Positions 8,810 to 17,600 of a stretch of 64,000 nucleotides of DNA are shown in pieces. The stretch is from assembly GCA_964472785.1 (NCBI GenBank), contig CAYYMH010000012.1, positions 1 through 64,000 of the forward strand, written 5' to 3'. Made by a program: the position numbers and the translations under genes. The notes below the pieces were generated by a model. It worked only from the letters and a program-made list of their open reading frames with translations, was not told the DNA's origin and made no database searches. The stretch's first letter is position 1. Every line of letters begins with the position of its first letter. The stretch comes from CAYYMH01 sp964472785. GTDB lineage: Bacteria; Zhuqueibacterota; Zhuqueibacteria; Thermofontimicrobiales; Thermofontimicrobiaceae.

Positions 8810-9736
8810 CTAATCAACAAAAGTCAGCCAACCATGGTCATCATTTTCGCCACTTTCAAGAATGCCGAAAAATCGGTCCTGAATTTGTTTGGTAATTTTT
8901 CCCCGTTTTCCATCCCCGACCGGAATCCGATCAACTGATTTTACCGGAGTGATCTCAGCCGCTGTACCGGTCAGAAAAATTTCGTCGGCTGTGTAAAGCA
9001 TTTCTCGCGGAATTTCTGTCTCAATCATTTCGTATCCGAACTCTCTGGCAATGACAAAAATCGAATCTCGTGTAATTCCCGGCAGTGCCGAACTACCTGT
9101 TGTCGGTGCGTAAATTTTATTATTTTCAACCAGAAATACATTTTCGCCACTGCCTTCGGCTACATGCCCGCGAGAATTCAGGGCAATACCTTCTCCGTAA
9201 CCGTCTGCCATGGCTTCCATTTTTATCAATTGTGAATTAATATAATTCCCACCTGCCTTTGACAGTGCCGGAAAGGTATTCGGATGCATTCTTTGCCATG
9301 AGGAAATTTTCGCGTCAATTCCTTCCGTCAGGGCATCCTCACCCAGATAACGTCCCCAGTTTAAGGCAGCGATCGCTGTTTCGACCGGACATTTCTGCGG
9401 ATCAACACCCAGCGTGTTATAGCCTCGAAAAACAAAAGGTCGAATATAGGCGGATTTCATTTTGTTAACTTTGATAATATCAACGCATGCCTGAGAGAGT
9501 TCCGCATGGGAAAAGGGAATTTGAGTCCGGTATATTTTTGTTGAATTAAAAAATCGTTTGATATGTTCCGGTAAACGAAAAATTGCCGGTCCCTTTTTTG
9601 TATTGTAACAGCGGATTCCTTCAAAAAATGAAGAACCATAATGCACAGCATGTGACATAATATGAACTTTTGCGTCCCACCAATCAATAAATTTACCATT
9701 GAACCATATCTTACCTTTTTCATCTCGAGGATCCAT
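8810..9736 (-). CDS. ilvE: Branched-chain amino acid aminotransferase (class IV PLP)
   Basis: This enzyme catalyses PLP-dependent transamination of leucine, isoleucine and valine with 2-oxoglutarate in the cytoplasm. The 308-residue protein shows the class IV pattern: MSHAVHYGSSFFEGIR near the N-terminus, the PLP-lysine region FPALSKAGGNYINSQL, EGSGENVFLV, and a substrate-loop region SSALPGITRDSI. The start has a strong AAGGAG box six bases before ATG. No other branched-chain biosynthesis genes are nearby, so it appears monocistronic. A D-amino-acid aminotransferase or ADC lyase is less likely, given the length and the close match to IlvE motifs. Confidence 0.93.
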   Translation of the reverse strand: MDPRDEKGKIWFNGKFIDWWDAKVHIMSHAVHYGSSFFEGIRCYNTKKGPAIFRLPEHIKRFFNSTKIYRTQIPFSHAELSQACVDIIKVNKMKSAYIRPFVFRGYNTLGVDPQKCPVETAIAALNWGRYLGEDALTEGIDAKISSWQRMHPNTFPALSKAGGNYINSQLIKMEAMADGYGEGIALNSRGHVAEGSGENVFLVENNKIYAPTTGSSALPGITRDSIFVIAREFGYEMIETEIPREMLYTADEIFLTGTAAEITPVKSVDRIPVGDGKRGKITKQIQDRFFGILESGENDDHGWLTFVD

Positions 9737-9885
9737 AATTTTCTCCTTAAATTATATTAATAAAAATATGAAATTGATAGTTATTAACTTAAATTATTCA
9801 TGAATCGTATTGTTAGTAGGCATAACTTACCTTGAAATAATTATTTGAATTTATTTTGTTTATAAAACTCAATTTAAAGATCATT

Positions 9886-9940
9886 GGCAGAATGATTTTT
9901 CGGTAGAATGATCAACTCATTAAAAATCAATCATTCTGCC
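9886..9940. repeat. 12-base perfect inverted repeat upstream of ilvE
   Basis: GGCAGAATGATT (9886-9897) and AATCATTCTGCC (9929-9940) are exact inverse copies around a 31-base spacer, which holds a further half-copy (GGTAGAATGAT). The rest of the 298-base gap shows nothing else clear. It could be a regulator site or the remnant of a small mobile repeat. Confidence 0.6.
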
Positions 9941-10034
9941 GTTTAATTATTCTGTCACAAAATATTTTTTGAATAATTCAGGTTAAAAAGTATACAACGA
10001 AATAATGTTGCATGAATACGTTTTATTGTGACTG

Positions 10035-10316
10035 TTAAGGTGAATATTTTTTCCAATAATTCATGACGATAAAACCAATAGTTAAATAGAATATCCATTC
10101 ATCGGTATCGATATTTTTATGCGTTTGTTTGAGTAATTGAGTTCCGTACAACTGAGGTTTACGTGGGCGATGACGTGTAAAATACGTCGGGTATAATGAC
10201 ACGAGGGCAGTCATTCGCTCTAATCGAAGCTGAGCAAACGAAATGTTAAATATTTCAAAAAGTAATTTCAACACCATATTTATTTTATAGAACAATATAT
10301 CGAGTGAACCGAACAT
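10035..10316 (-). CDS. Possible small protein with C-terminal hydrophobic segment
   Basis: This is a 93-residue ORF downstream of recJ on the same strand. It has a hydrophobic N-terminal third, a basic middle (TRHRPRKPQLYG) and a C-terminal hydrophobic stretch (WIFYLTIGFIVMNYW) that could span the membrane. I see no ribosome-binding site before either candidate ATG (10316, or codon 14) and do not recognise a family. It is a tentative gene call. Confidence 0.3.
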   Translation of the reverse strand: MFGSLDILFYKINMVLKLLFEIFNISFAQLRLERMTALVSLYPTYFTRHRPRKPQLYGTQLLKQTHKNIDTDEWIFYLTIGFIVMNYWKKYSP

Positions 10317-10362
10317 TTATCAAATATCTATTAGGCAACCGATACAAATCAAATTTTTTGAA

Positions 10363-12060
10363 TTATCTTAAATCTTTTACCCGTAACTGGACAAAGGTTC
10401 GTCCCAGATAATTATTTTCTTCAATTACATAAGCCATATCCAAGTTTTGGGAGCCGGGTTCAATGCGATAAATTAATTCGCCTAAATTAAATCCGATAGC
10501 ATCAAATACAACGCCATCCTGTCTGACTTTGAACTTAAGATGATTTTTTCCGACGACAGCCGGCGTCCCGATCACCTGTAAATCATTTGACTGGAAAACA
10601 GGTCGCATATTTTTGGGACCAAACGGCGCGAACAATTTCAACAATTGGATCAGCCGTGGTGTAATATTGCCTAAGCGGATTTCAGCGTCAATTTTTAACT
10701 TGGGAACCAGCAATTCTTCTGTCAAATTTTGTTTAGCGATTTCATTGAATCGTTTCCTGAAAATATCAATTTTGTCTTTCTCAATCGTTAGTCCGGCTGC
10801 ATATTTATGTCCACCAAACGCAATCAGCAGATCATCACATTGTTTAATGGCGTTATAAATATCGAATCCGGAGATACTTCTGGCAGACCCTTTCCCAACG
10901 TCGGTGTCGATCGAGATCATAACAGTGGGGCGATAATATTTTTCAACAACTCGTGAAGCCACGATCCCGATCACTCCGGGATGCCAACCTTCTTTTGACA
11001 AGGTTAAACCGTGTGTTCTTGACAGATCGAAATCGCTATCAACGATTTCCCTGGCGTTTCTGAAGGTTTCTTCATCAATATTTTTTCGCAGCCGATTTTC
11101 TTTTTCAAGCTCGTTGGCGATTTCCCACGCTTGATGTGGATCATCTGTTGTTAATAATTTGACGGCTAATTCCGCATCCCCCAGTCTTCCAATGGCATTG
11201 ATGCGAGGGGCTAATACAAATACGATCTGTCCGGTACCAATCTCTTTATCGGCCAGACCTGAAACTTTGAGCAGTGCTTTCAAACCCGGACGTTGTGTAT
11301 TATTAATTAATTTTAGCCCTTCTTTAACAAAAATGCGATTTTCATCCACTAACGGGACGATATCAGCCGTGCTCCCAATTGCGACGAGATCAAGAAACTG
11401 ATCCATCATATCACTGTCTTTGTTCATGTTTTGCACCAGAGCCTGTCCTAATTTATAGGCGACACCCACACCAGCCAGTTCATGAAACGGATATGTTGAA
11501 TGTTTACATTTTGGATCAATAACGGCGTAAGCGTCCGGCAAATCCGGACCTTGTTCATGATGATCGCTGATGATGACATCGATATTCAATTGCTTGGCAT
11601 AGGCAACTTCTTTGATTGCCGTAACACCACAGTCAACAGAAATAATGAGCTTAACGCCTTTTTTAGCAGCCTCATCAATGCCGCTTGTTGTAAGACCATA
11701 GCCCTCCTGAACGCGATGAGGAATATAAAAATCTACATCTGCATTCAATTGTTTAAGCAGTAGGTAGAGTGTCGAAACAGAGGTGATGCCATCGACATCG
11801 TAATCACCATAAATTAATATTTTCTCATTTCGCTCAATTGCCTGTTTGATTCGCTCGACGGCCTTTTTCATGTCTCTTAAAATAAATGGATCGTATAGTT
11901 GGTCCTTGGTACCCCGGAAGAAGAGTTTTGCTTTATCATAGGTATTGATTCCGCGGTTGATCAGAATTTGAGAGATGACGGCAGGAATATTTAATTCTTT
12001 AGCAAAATTTTTTACTTCAATATCGTCAATATCATCCTGTTGATACCATTTAATATTCAT
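10363..12060 (-). CDS. recJ: Single-stranded-DNA-specific exonuclease RecJ
   Basis: RecJ degrades single-stranded DNA 5' to 3' in recombination and mismatch repair. The 565-residue protein has the DHH-family motifs in order: YGDYDVDGITS, the DCGVTA segment, SDHHEQGPDLP, then the DHHA1 motif FGGHKYAAGL and the C-terminal OB-like RecJ region. Length is normal for the family. An upstream in-frame start exists at 12090, but the ATG at 12060 follows AAGGGA at good distance. It lies just downstream of rnpB and the zinc-ribbon gene on the same strand. Confidence 0.96.
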   Translation of the reverse strand: MNIKWYQQDDIDDIEVKNFAKELNIPAVISQILINRGINTYDKAKLFFRGTKDQLYDPFILRDMKKAVERIKQAIERNEKILIYGDYDVDGITSVSTLYLLLKQLNADVDFYIPHRVQEGYGLTTSGIDEAAKKGVKLIISVDCGVTAIKEVAYAKQLNIDVIISDHHEQGPDLPDAYAVIDPKCKHSTYPFHELAGVGVAYKLGQALVQNMNKDSDMMDQFLDLVAIGSTADIVPLVDENRIFVKEGLKLINNTQRPGLKALLKVSGLADKEIGTGQIVFVLAPRINAIGRLGDAELAVKLLTTDDPHQAWEIANELEKENRLRKNIDEETFRNAREIVDSDFDLSRTHGLTLSKEGWHPGVIGIVASRVVEKYYRPTVMISIDTDVGKGSARSISGFDIYNAIKQCDDLLIAFGGHKYAAGLTIEKDKIDIFRKRFNEIAKQNLTEELLVPKLKIDAEIRLGNITPRLIQLLKLFAPFGPKNMRPVFQSNDLQVIGTPAVVGKNHLKFKVRQDGVVFDAIGFNLGELIYRIEPGSQNLDMAYVIEENNYLGRTFVQLRVKDLR

Positions 12061-12243
12061 TAATTTCCCTTTTATATTTAGAAAGAGCAAATTTACATTG
12101 TTGGGTGAAACGTAAAAAACAAAATAACCGCGAATAGGTTCGTTTCAAACTCACTTATCATAATCTTCAAATGATGTCAATTAAAAACCTCGCGGTGAGC
12201 TGGTCGATTGATAGTCGATAAAAATCGAAAATAATTAATAAAT

Positions 12244-12588
12244 CCAAAGCGAGTCATAAGCCGAATTCTGTCGAGGACGATCATTTATCTGGGATCACGA
12301 TCACTCGTGACCTCAAGCGACCTACCCGAGAATCAAACGAAGCGGGCAACTTCTCTTCTCTGTTCGGTCTTGCTCCGGACGGGGTTTACCGTGCTCTCGT
12401 CGTTACCGCCGAGACGGTGGGCTCTTACCCCACCTTTTCACCCTTATCCGCCGGTTGACGGACGGTTTGTTTTCTGTGGCACTTTCCATGGGTTCACACC
12501 CTCCTCATGTTATGAGGCGTCCTGCCCTGTGGAGTTCGGACTTTCCTCATCCGCCGGTTGACGGACGCGATCGTCTGACTTGCTTTGG
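12244..12588 (-). ncRNA. rnpB: RNase P RNA, bacterial type A
   Basis: This is the catalytic RNA that matures tRNA 5' ends. Read on the minus strand it starts CCAAAGCAAGTC and ends GACTCGCTTTGG (P1 stem). It carries the near-invariant GAGGAAAGTCCG and CCACAGGGCAGG core near its 5' end, and AATTCGGCTTATGA near its 3' end. Length is about 345 bases. The same 18-base palindrome TCCGCCGGTTGACGGACG (plus-strand reading) occurs at 12550-12567, in the P3 hairpin region, and again at 12447-12464, in a variable distal stem. This suggests a repeat has entered or been copied within the RNA gene. Ends are estimated from P1 pairing. Confidence 0.95.
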
Positions 12589-12615
12589 ATAAATTTAACC
12601 AGAAAATATTCTATG

Positions 12616-13344
12616 TTAATTTGACTCTACTATTTCTTTTATATTACTTTGTTCAGGAATTAAGATACGCCCGCATACTTCACACAGTATCAATTGATCC
12701 CTCTTTCTGACTTCGACAACGGTTTGTGCCGGAATAGTAGCAAAGCACTCATTACAAGTATAATTATTAATCCCGGATAGGGCAACGCCGCCTTTTCCCT
12801 TTCGAATTCGTTCGTAGGTGTAATATAATTTCCTGTCGATTTGACTTTTTACCAGTTCTCTTTGCTTTTGCAATGATTGTTCTTCTTTTGCAGTTTGAGC
12901 CATTTTTTCCTTCAAATCGGCTTCATTCTCAGATAGTTCTTGCTCCAGACGTTTTAACTCTGATTGAATGATTGCTATCTCTTGTTCGATTTTTTCCTTT
13001 TTTTCTAACAACTCAACGGCGAGTAATTCATTCTCATCGATTTTCTTTTCCAAAGCTTCAATCTCAGCCGTTATCGCGTCATATTCTTTATTATTTTTAA
13101 CAGAATATATTTGTTCCTGATATTTATTTAATTTGACATTGAAATCTTCATTTTCGGAATTATTTTTAATTATTGCTTTATCGGTATCTTCCCGTTCATT
13201 TTGTTTTTCATTCAATGCATCCTTTTGTTCCTGATATTGATGCTTCAAATTATGAACAACTTCAGGGAGATCTCCTCTAAACGATTCCAATTCCAAAAGT
13301 CTATTATCTATTTTCTGGAGATCAATCAGTTTGGCCAATTTCAT
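12616..13344 (-). CDS. C4 zinc-ribbon coiled-coil protein (zf-RING_7 / CT398 type)
   Basis: This 242-residue protein is a long antiparallel coiled coil (residues about 10-175, rich in E, K and L) followed by a zinc ribbon with CNEC and CEVCG pairs. This is the architecture of the conserved bacterial zf-RING_7 family, exemplified by chlamydial CT398 and often found beside rnpB. Molecular function is not settled; a nucleic-acid or secretion-related role has been proposed for relatives. The start is the ATG at 13344, preceded by AGGAGG ten bases upstream; a TTG six bases earlier is less likely. rnpB follows 27 bases after the stop and may be co-transcribed. Confidence 0.88.
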   Translation of the reverse strand: MKLAKLIDLQKIDNRLLELESFRGDLPEVVHNLKHQYQEQKDALNEKQNEREDTDKAIIKNNSENEDFNVKLNKYQEQIYSVKNNKEYDAITAEIEALEKKIDENELLAVELLEKKEKIEQEIAIIQSELKRLEQELSENEADLKEKMAQTAKEEQSLQKQRELVKSQIDRKLYYTYERIRKGKGGVALSGINNYTCNECFATIPAQTVVEVRKRDQLILCEVCGRILIPEQSNIKEIVESN

Positions 13345-13492
13345 TAACAAAAATCCTCCTCTTCGGTATTCGAAGTTATTTTTTGAAAGTCATAAAACCT
13401 AAATTTATAATCTCAGTATTTGCTCAAATTCAATAATTTTTATAAGATAACAATTAAATCTCGATAAAAAATAAGCAAACCATGCTCAATCC

Positions 13493-13532
13493 AAAAAAAA
13501 AGTGTACCATCATCAGAAAGTACACTTTTTTT
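13493..13532 (-). terminator. Bidirectional-looking rho-independent terminator
   Basis: AGTGTAC (13501-13507) pairs with GTACACT (13520-13526). The stem is extended by A-runs on the left and T-runs on the right, so it would work in either direction. It directly follows the stop of the 37-residue ORF at 13532-13645. Confidence 0.8.
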
Positions 13533-13645
13533 CATTGTCGTTCAATGGAAAAACGGATCAGCCCGCTTTGCATTAAAAATAACACCTCATCTTCGGTAAT
13601 ATTTAACCCATCTTTTATTAAAAAATTATCCTGATAATGTCTCAT
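13532..13645 (-). CDS. Possible 37-residue small protein
   Basis: This short minus-strand ORF starts at the ATG at 13645 and ends in TGA at 13532-13534. The predicted protein is helical and acidic in the middle (NITEDEVLFLMQSGLIR), which looks like a folded segment and not random translation. The stop abuts a strong terminator, which supports a transcribed unit. No clear ribosome-binding site is visible. It could equally be a small RNA with a chance ORF. Confidence 0.33.
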   Translation of the reverse strand: MRHYQDNFLIKDGLNITEDEVLFLMQSGLIRFSIERQ

Positions 13646-14033
13646 TATTAATTATCGAATGTTATTGTTTTTATTTGTTTCGACTCAGCAAAAACCGCTC
13701 TTTTAATTTTGATTAATATACAAAATTGATGTTTAAGATGCAAGCAAAAATTTTGGCTCTTTTAATAAGTCAAACTCACAGAGTTTTTGTTTTTAAGAAG
13801 TTTAAAGCATCATATTTTTTAAGAAAAATACAATGATAAGCGCACTAAAAAATCATAAGCTTACCTGTATTGTGAAACGGACTGAAATGTTTGTTTTTTA
13901 ACTATTAGTTACAAACAGGATTGACGGTTGCTAAAATAAGAAATCGGCTTAACAATCACTTTTTTTATTATATCTTCAATTTTGTAAAAGCAGGCGATAT
14001 TATGTATTCTGACGCTTTGTTTTCAAAAATGGC

Positions 14034-14062
14034 TTGACATCTAAATAAAAATTAGTTATCTT
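14034..14062 (+). promoter_or_regulatory. Sigma-70-type promoter
   Basis: TTGACA (14034-14039), 17 bases, then TATCTT (14057-14062). It points to the SH3-repeat lipoprotein gene about 590 bases downstream. That would give a long leader containing the two palindromic repeats at 14184-14314 and 14441-14512. Confidence 0.55.
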
Positions 14063-14183
14063 AAATTGTTAACTTTTAGTTAAATTAAACAATTAGAATC
14101 AATAAAAAAAACAGAAATTCAAGAATTGATCGAAAATTAACTGTTATGATTTTATCCCGGTTGCGAATTTTTTTTGGGAGAAT

Positions 14184-14314
14184 AATTAATGTCTGTCCGT
14201 AAATGATGATATTTGTAGTACAAGCATCTTGCTTGTAATCTTTAGACTTAGCATAGATTTTTTCGCAAGCTGGAAGCTTGCGTACAATTCCGGACAGACT
14301 CTAATTAATGTCTG
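14184..14314. repeat. MITE/REP-like palindromic element with flanking direct repeats
   Basis: Outer inverted ends GTCTGTCCG (14191-14199) and CGGACAGAC (14291-14299) enclose two compact hairpins: ACAAGCA-TCT-TGCTTGT near 14220, and CGCAAGCT-GGA-AGCTTGCG at 14264-14282. TAATTAATGTCTG occurs at both edges (14184-14196 and 14302-14314), like a duplicated target. No coding capacity is visible. It looks like a small non-autonomous element. Confidence 0.7.
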
Positions 14315-14440
14315 AACGGAAACTAATTTTAACCTAAACATTAACGAGATTTTCCAAGTTTACTTTAGTTCACCTCATCCCCTAACCATATCTCATGGAA
14401 GGAGAAAGGGAATATATTTTCTGATGCTGTATAAAAAGTT

Positions 14441-14512
14441 AATTTGTAGTGACGAATTTATTCGTCAAATACCAAATATCGAGTGGAGTGAATAAATTCG
14501 CTACTACAAATT
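14441..14512. repeat. Palindromic repeat (AATTTGTAGT...ACTACAAATT)
   Basis: The left arm AATTTGTAGTGACGAATTTATTC and the right arm near 14490-14512 are imperfect inverse copies around a short centre, so the whole element folds into one long hairpin. It lies in the leader region of the SH3-repeat gene. A purine-rich imperfect hairpin lies just before it, at about 14370-14415. Confidence 0.65.
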
Positions 14513-14653
14513 GGGCTAATCATCTTGCATCGGGAATTTTGATACAGCCCCGCATGGTGAGGTATAGGGATAAAAAAACCGGATATAAATTGGAGTTTTT
14601 GCTTTAAAATTTGTAACGATCTGTTTGTTTTACAAAAATAGGGAATATGAATT

Positions 14654-17600
14654 ATGCGAGCTATTGTCTTACATATTTGTATGCTGATCTTAATGATAAG
14701 CATTTTTTCATGCACCCCTCGATTTATAGAACATCCTGAACGGGTTACGCTGGAAAGTAGCACTAAGGTTTATAATGGACCCGGAACAGATTATGATTTG
14801 ATAACAACCCTTGATCCAGGTACTCAACTTAATGTATTTTCAGCGGAAAACGATTGGCTTCATGTCGAATTGCCCAATGGCCGGATGGGTTGGATACAGG
14901 TTGGAATTACAAAATCAATAGGACGTGATAAAGTCATCGCGCTACGGGATGCCAGAATCCGAAGAGGCCCGGGATTGGATTACAAGCCATTCGCGATTGC
15001 CAAAAAGGGCAAGATTTTGGAGAGCCTGGGTGAGCGGGGAAATTGGTATCAGATTGATTTGAATGACGGAAATAAAGGCTGGGTTTCAAAAGAAGATGTC
15101 AATAAAACATCCTATCTCAACCTCACAGTGAAAGAAACGTCGAGAATTTATAGCGCACCGGATACGAGTTCGCGACATTTAATTTTTGCAGATCCAGGCA
15201 CCGAACTGATCCAATTGCAAAAGCAGGGACGGTTTTATCAGGTTCGATTACCCGGGGGAGACACGGGGTGGATTGAGCAACAGAATGTTGAAATAATAAA
15301 AGAACAAAATCTTCAGGTCAAAGATCAGGCCTATCTTCGGAGAGGCCCGAATAAAGGATATGATGTGATAAAAACCGTGGACGTCGGTCTTCGGCTTACC
15401 CTGCTTTCACAGGATAAAAATTGGTACGAAGTCCGCACCCCCGACGGAACAAAAGGGTGGATTTATAAAGATATGGTAAAAACCATCGCTGCTGCGGACG
15501 GACAAACCATATCTGACGAAGCACCGTTTTATGTCGTAGCGAGAGTGGACTGCAACATCCGGCAAGGATACGGCATAGATTGGCAAAAAATAGGTCAAGT
15601 AAAAGAGGGTACAATTCTCCTTAAAATAGGTCAGAAAGACAACTGGCTCAGAATCAAAATGCCCGACGAAAAAATTGGTTGGGTTCGGCAAGATTTGGTG
15701 CTTCAGAATCCGACAATTGTAATCACCTTAGAGGAATGTAACATCCGGTTAGGTTACAGCACAAATTTCAAAAAACTTGCCACAGTTCCGATGGGGACAC
15801 CTTTAGAAAAATTAGCCAGAGAGGTTAATAACTGGTCGCGTATTCGTATGGTCGATGGTACGATCGGATGGATCAGGAATGATTTATTTGCTCCCATCGA
15901 CAGCCTCTTATTTGCAAACACTGATTGCAATGTTCGAAAAGGACCGAGCACTGATTTCGATAAAATTGAGCGGATTAGCTATGGCACTCCCGTTTATTAT
16001 CTAGGCAAAGAAGCAAACTGGTTTAAGGTTCGGTTAATCAAATTAAATGAGATTGGTTACATCCGTGATGATTTACTGGACCTGGTGGGTAACCAAACTG
16101 TCACAAATTATGAAACCGAGGGCAGAGCTGGACCCGGAGATGTTTATAAAGTTGTAAAACATCTCCCGAGACATACTTCAATTAAAAAAATTAGTGAAAA
16201 AGATGGTTGGTTTCATGTCAAAATATCTAACACTGACAGTGCCTGGATTGCAAAGCGAGATGTGGGGCCCGCTTTTTATCCGGTTCCGAATTACCAGAGG
16301 TCACAGTTAAGGAGAAATATGGATGAAACCGATTTTGCTGTTAAATCAACTCAGAATCAGAAAATCGATTCACCAGTATCATCAGATAAAGAGTACGATT
16401 ATTATAATATTTCTGATGAAGACTATGCCTTTTCCCTGCCACCTGCCGAAGAAGCAATTACAGTTATTGATGGCGATTTGAGAACAAGCCCAAGTCCTGA
16501 TGCTTCTGTTGTTATGGTGATCGAAAAACAGACCAAATTAAACAAAATCAGTGAGTCCGGTGACTGGGTTGAGGTGGTTACGCCTGAGGGCCTACAAGGC
16601 TGGGTGCCCAGATCTGTTTTTGGTATTGAAGAGACGAAATATTTATACACGAATCGAAAATCAAATGTCCGTAAAGGGCCCGGGACAAATTATGATAAGA
16701 TAGAAGAAGTGAAAAAAGGCACGCGTTTAAAAAAAATTGAAAAACGCGATAACTGGTATAACGTGGTTTTGCCGAATAACAAGACAGGTTGGATATACGC
16801 ACAACTGGTTGATATGCGTGACGAAAAAACAATTCCACCAGCTGTACCGTTGAATGTGAACCCACAACCAGATTTTAGTTCTGCCGTAACAATGCAAGAT
16901 GCTAAACTTTATGACGGGCCTTCCGAACACATGACGGCGGTAAAAAGTGTTGGTCAGAACACTCATTTAACCATCATCGGGAGATACTCTGACTGGAGTC
17001 ATGTAGTACTTTATGACGGCGCTGATGGATGGATTCAAAATAATGTAATTCAGGAAAAATATCACGAAAAAATTATTGTCATCCGGAATACAGAGCTAAA
17101 AAAAGATAACATCAGACAATCGGAGTCGGTTAAAATCGCTAAAGTTGGAGATGTTTTTCGCCCGTACGAAGAAAAAGGAAACTGGTTCCGCGTATTTATC
17201 AAGAACCAGGGACATGCCTGGATAATAGGAGAAAATGTCAAACGATTAAGGCATCCTCCTGTTTACGTAAATGAACCCACCGCTGATGTACGGTATTTTC
17301 CGGCCACAGATTCACGGGGAAAAGTGATCGGAAGAGTCAACGAAGGTGAGCCATTGGAAGTGCTGGATGATTACAAAAGATGGTATTTCATCAGAACTTC
17401 GATGGGGCAAAAAGGCTGGATCCCCATGAATATGACCAACTATCAAAAACAACCAAGGATTATAGTCAATAAAGGTGCGGAGGTCTATGAAAAACCCACG
17501 GCAGGAAGTATTTTAAAAGCGAGGGTAGCAGACGGTGAAAAATTATTAGCCCTTGATAAAAACGCCAATTGGTATAAAATCCGTATCAGGAACGGAGAAA

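Noticed and set aside
15396..16966. Minus-strand ORFs of 70-95 residues inside the SH3-repeat gene
   Set aside because: They arise because the repeats are opposite-strand open; each is the antisense of SH3b motifs.
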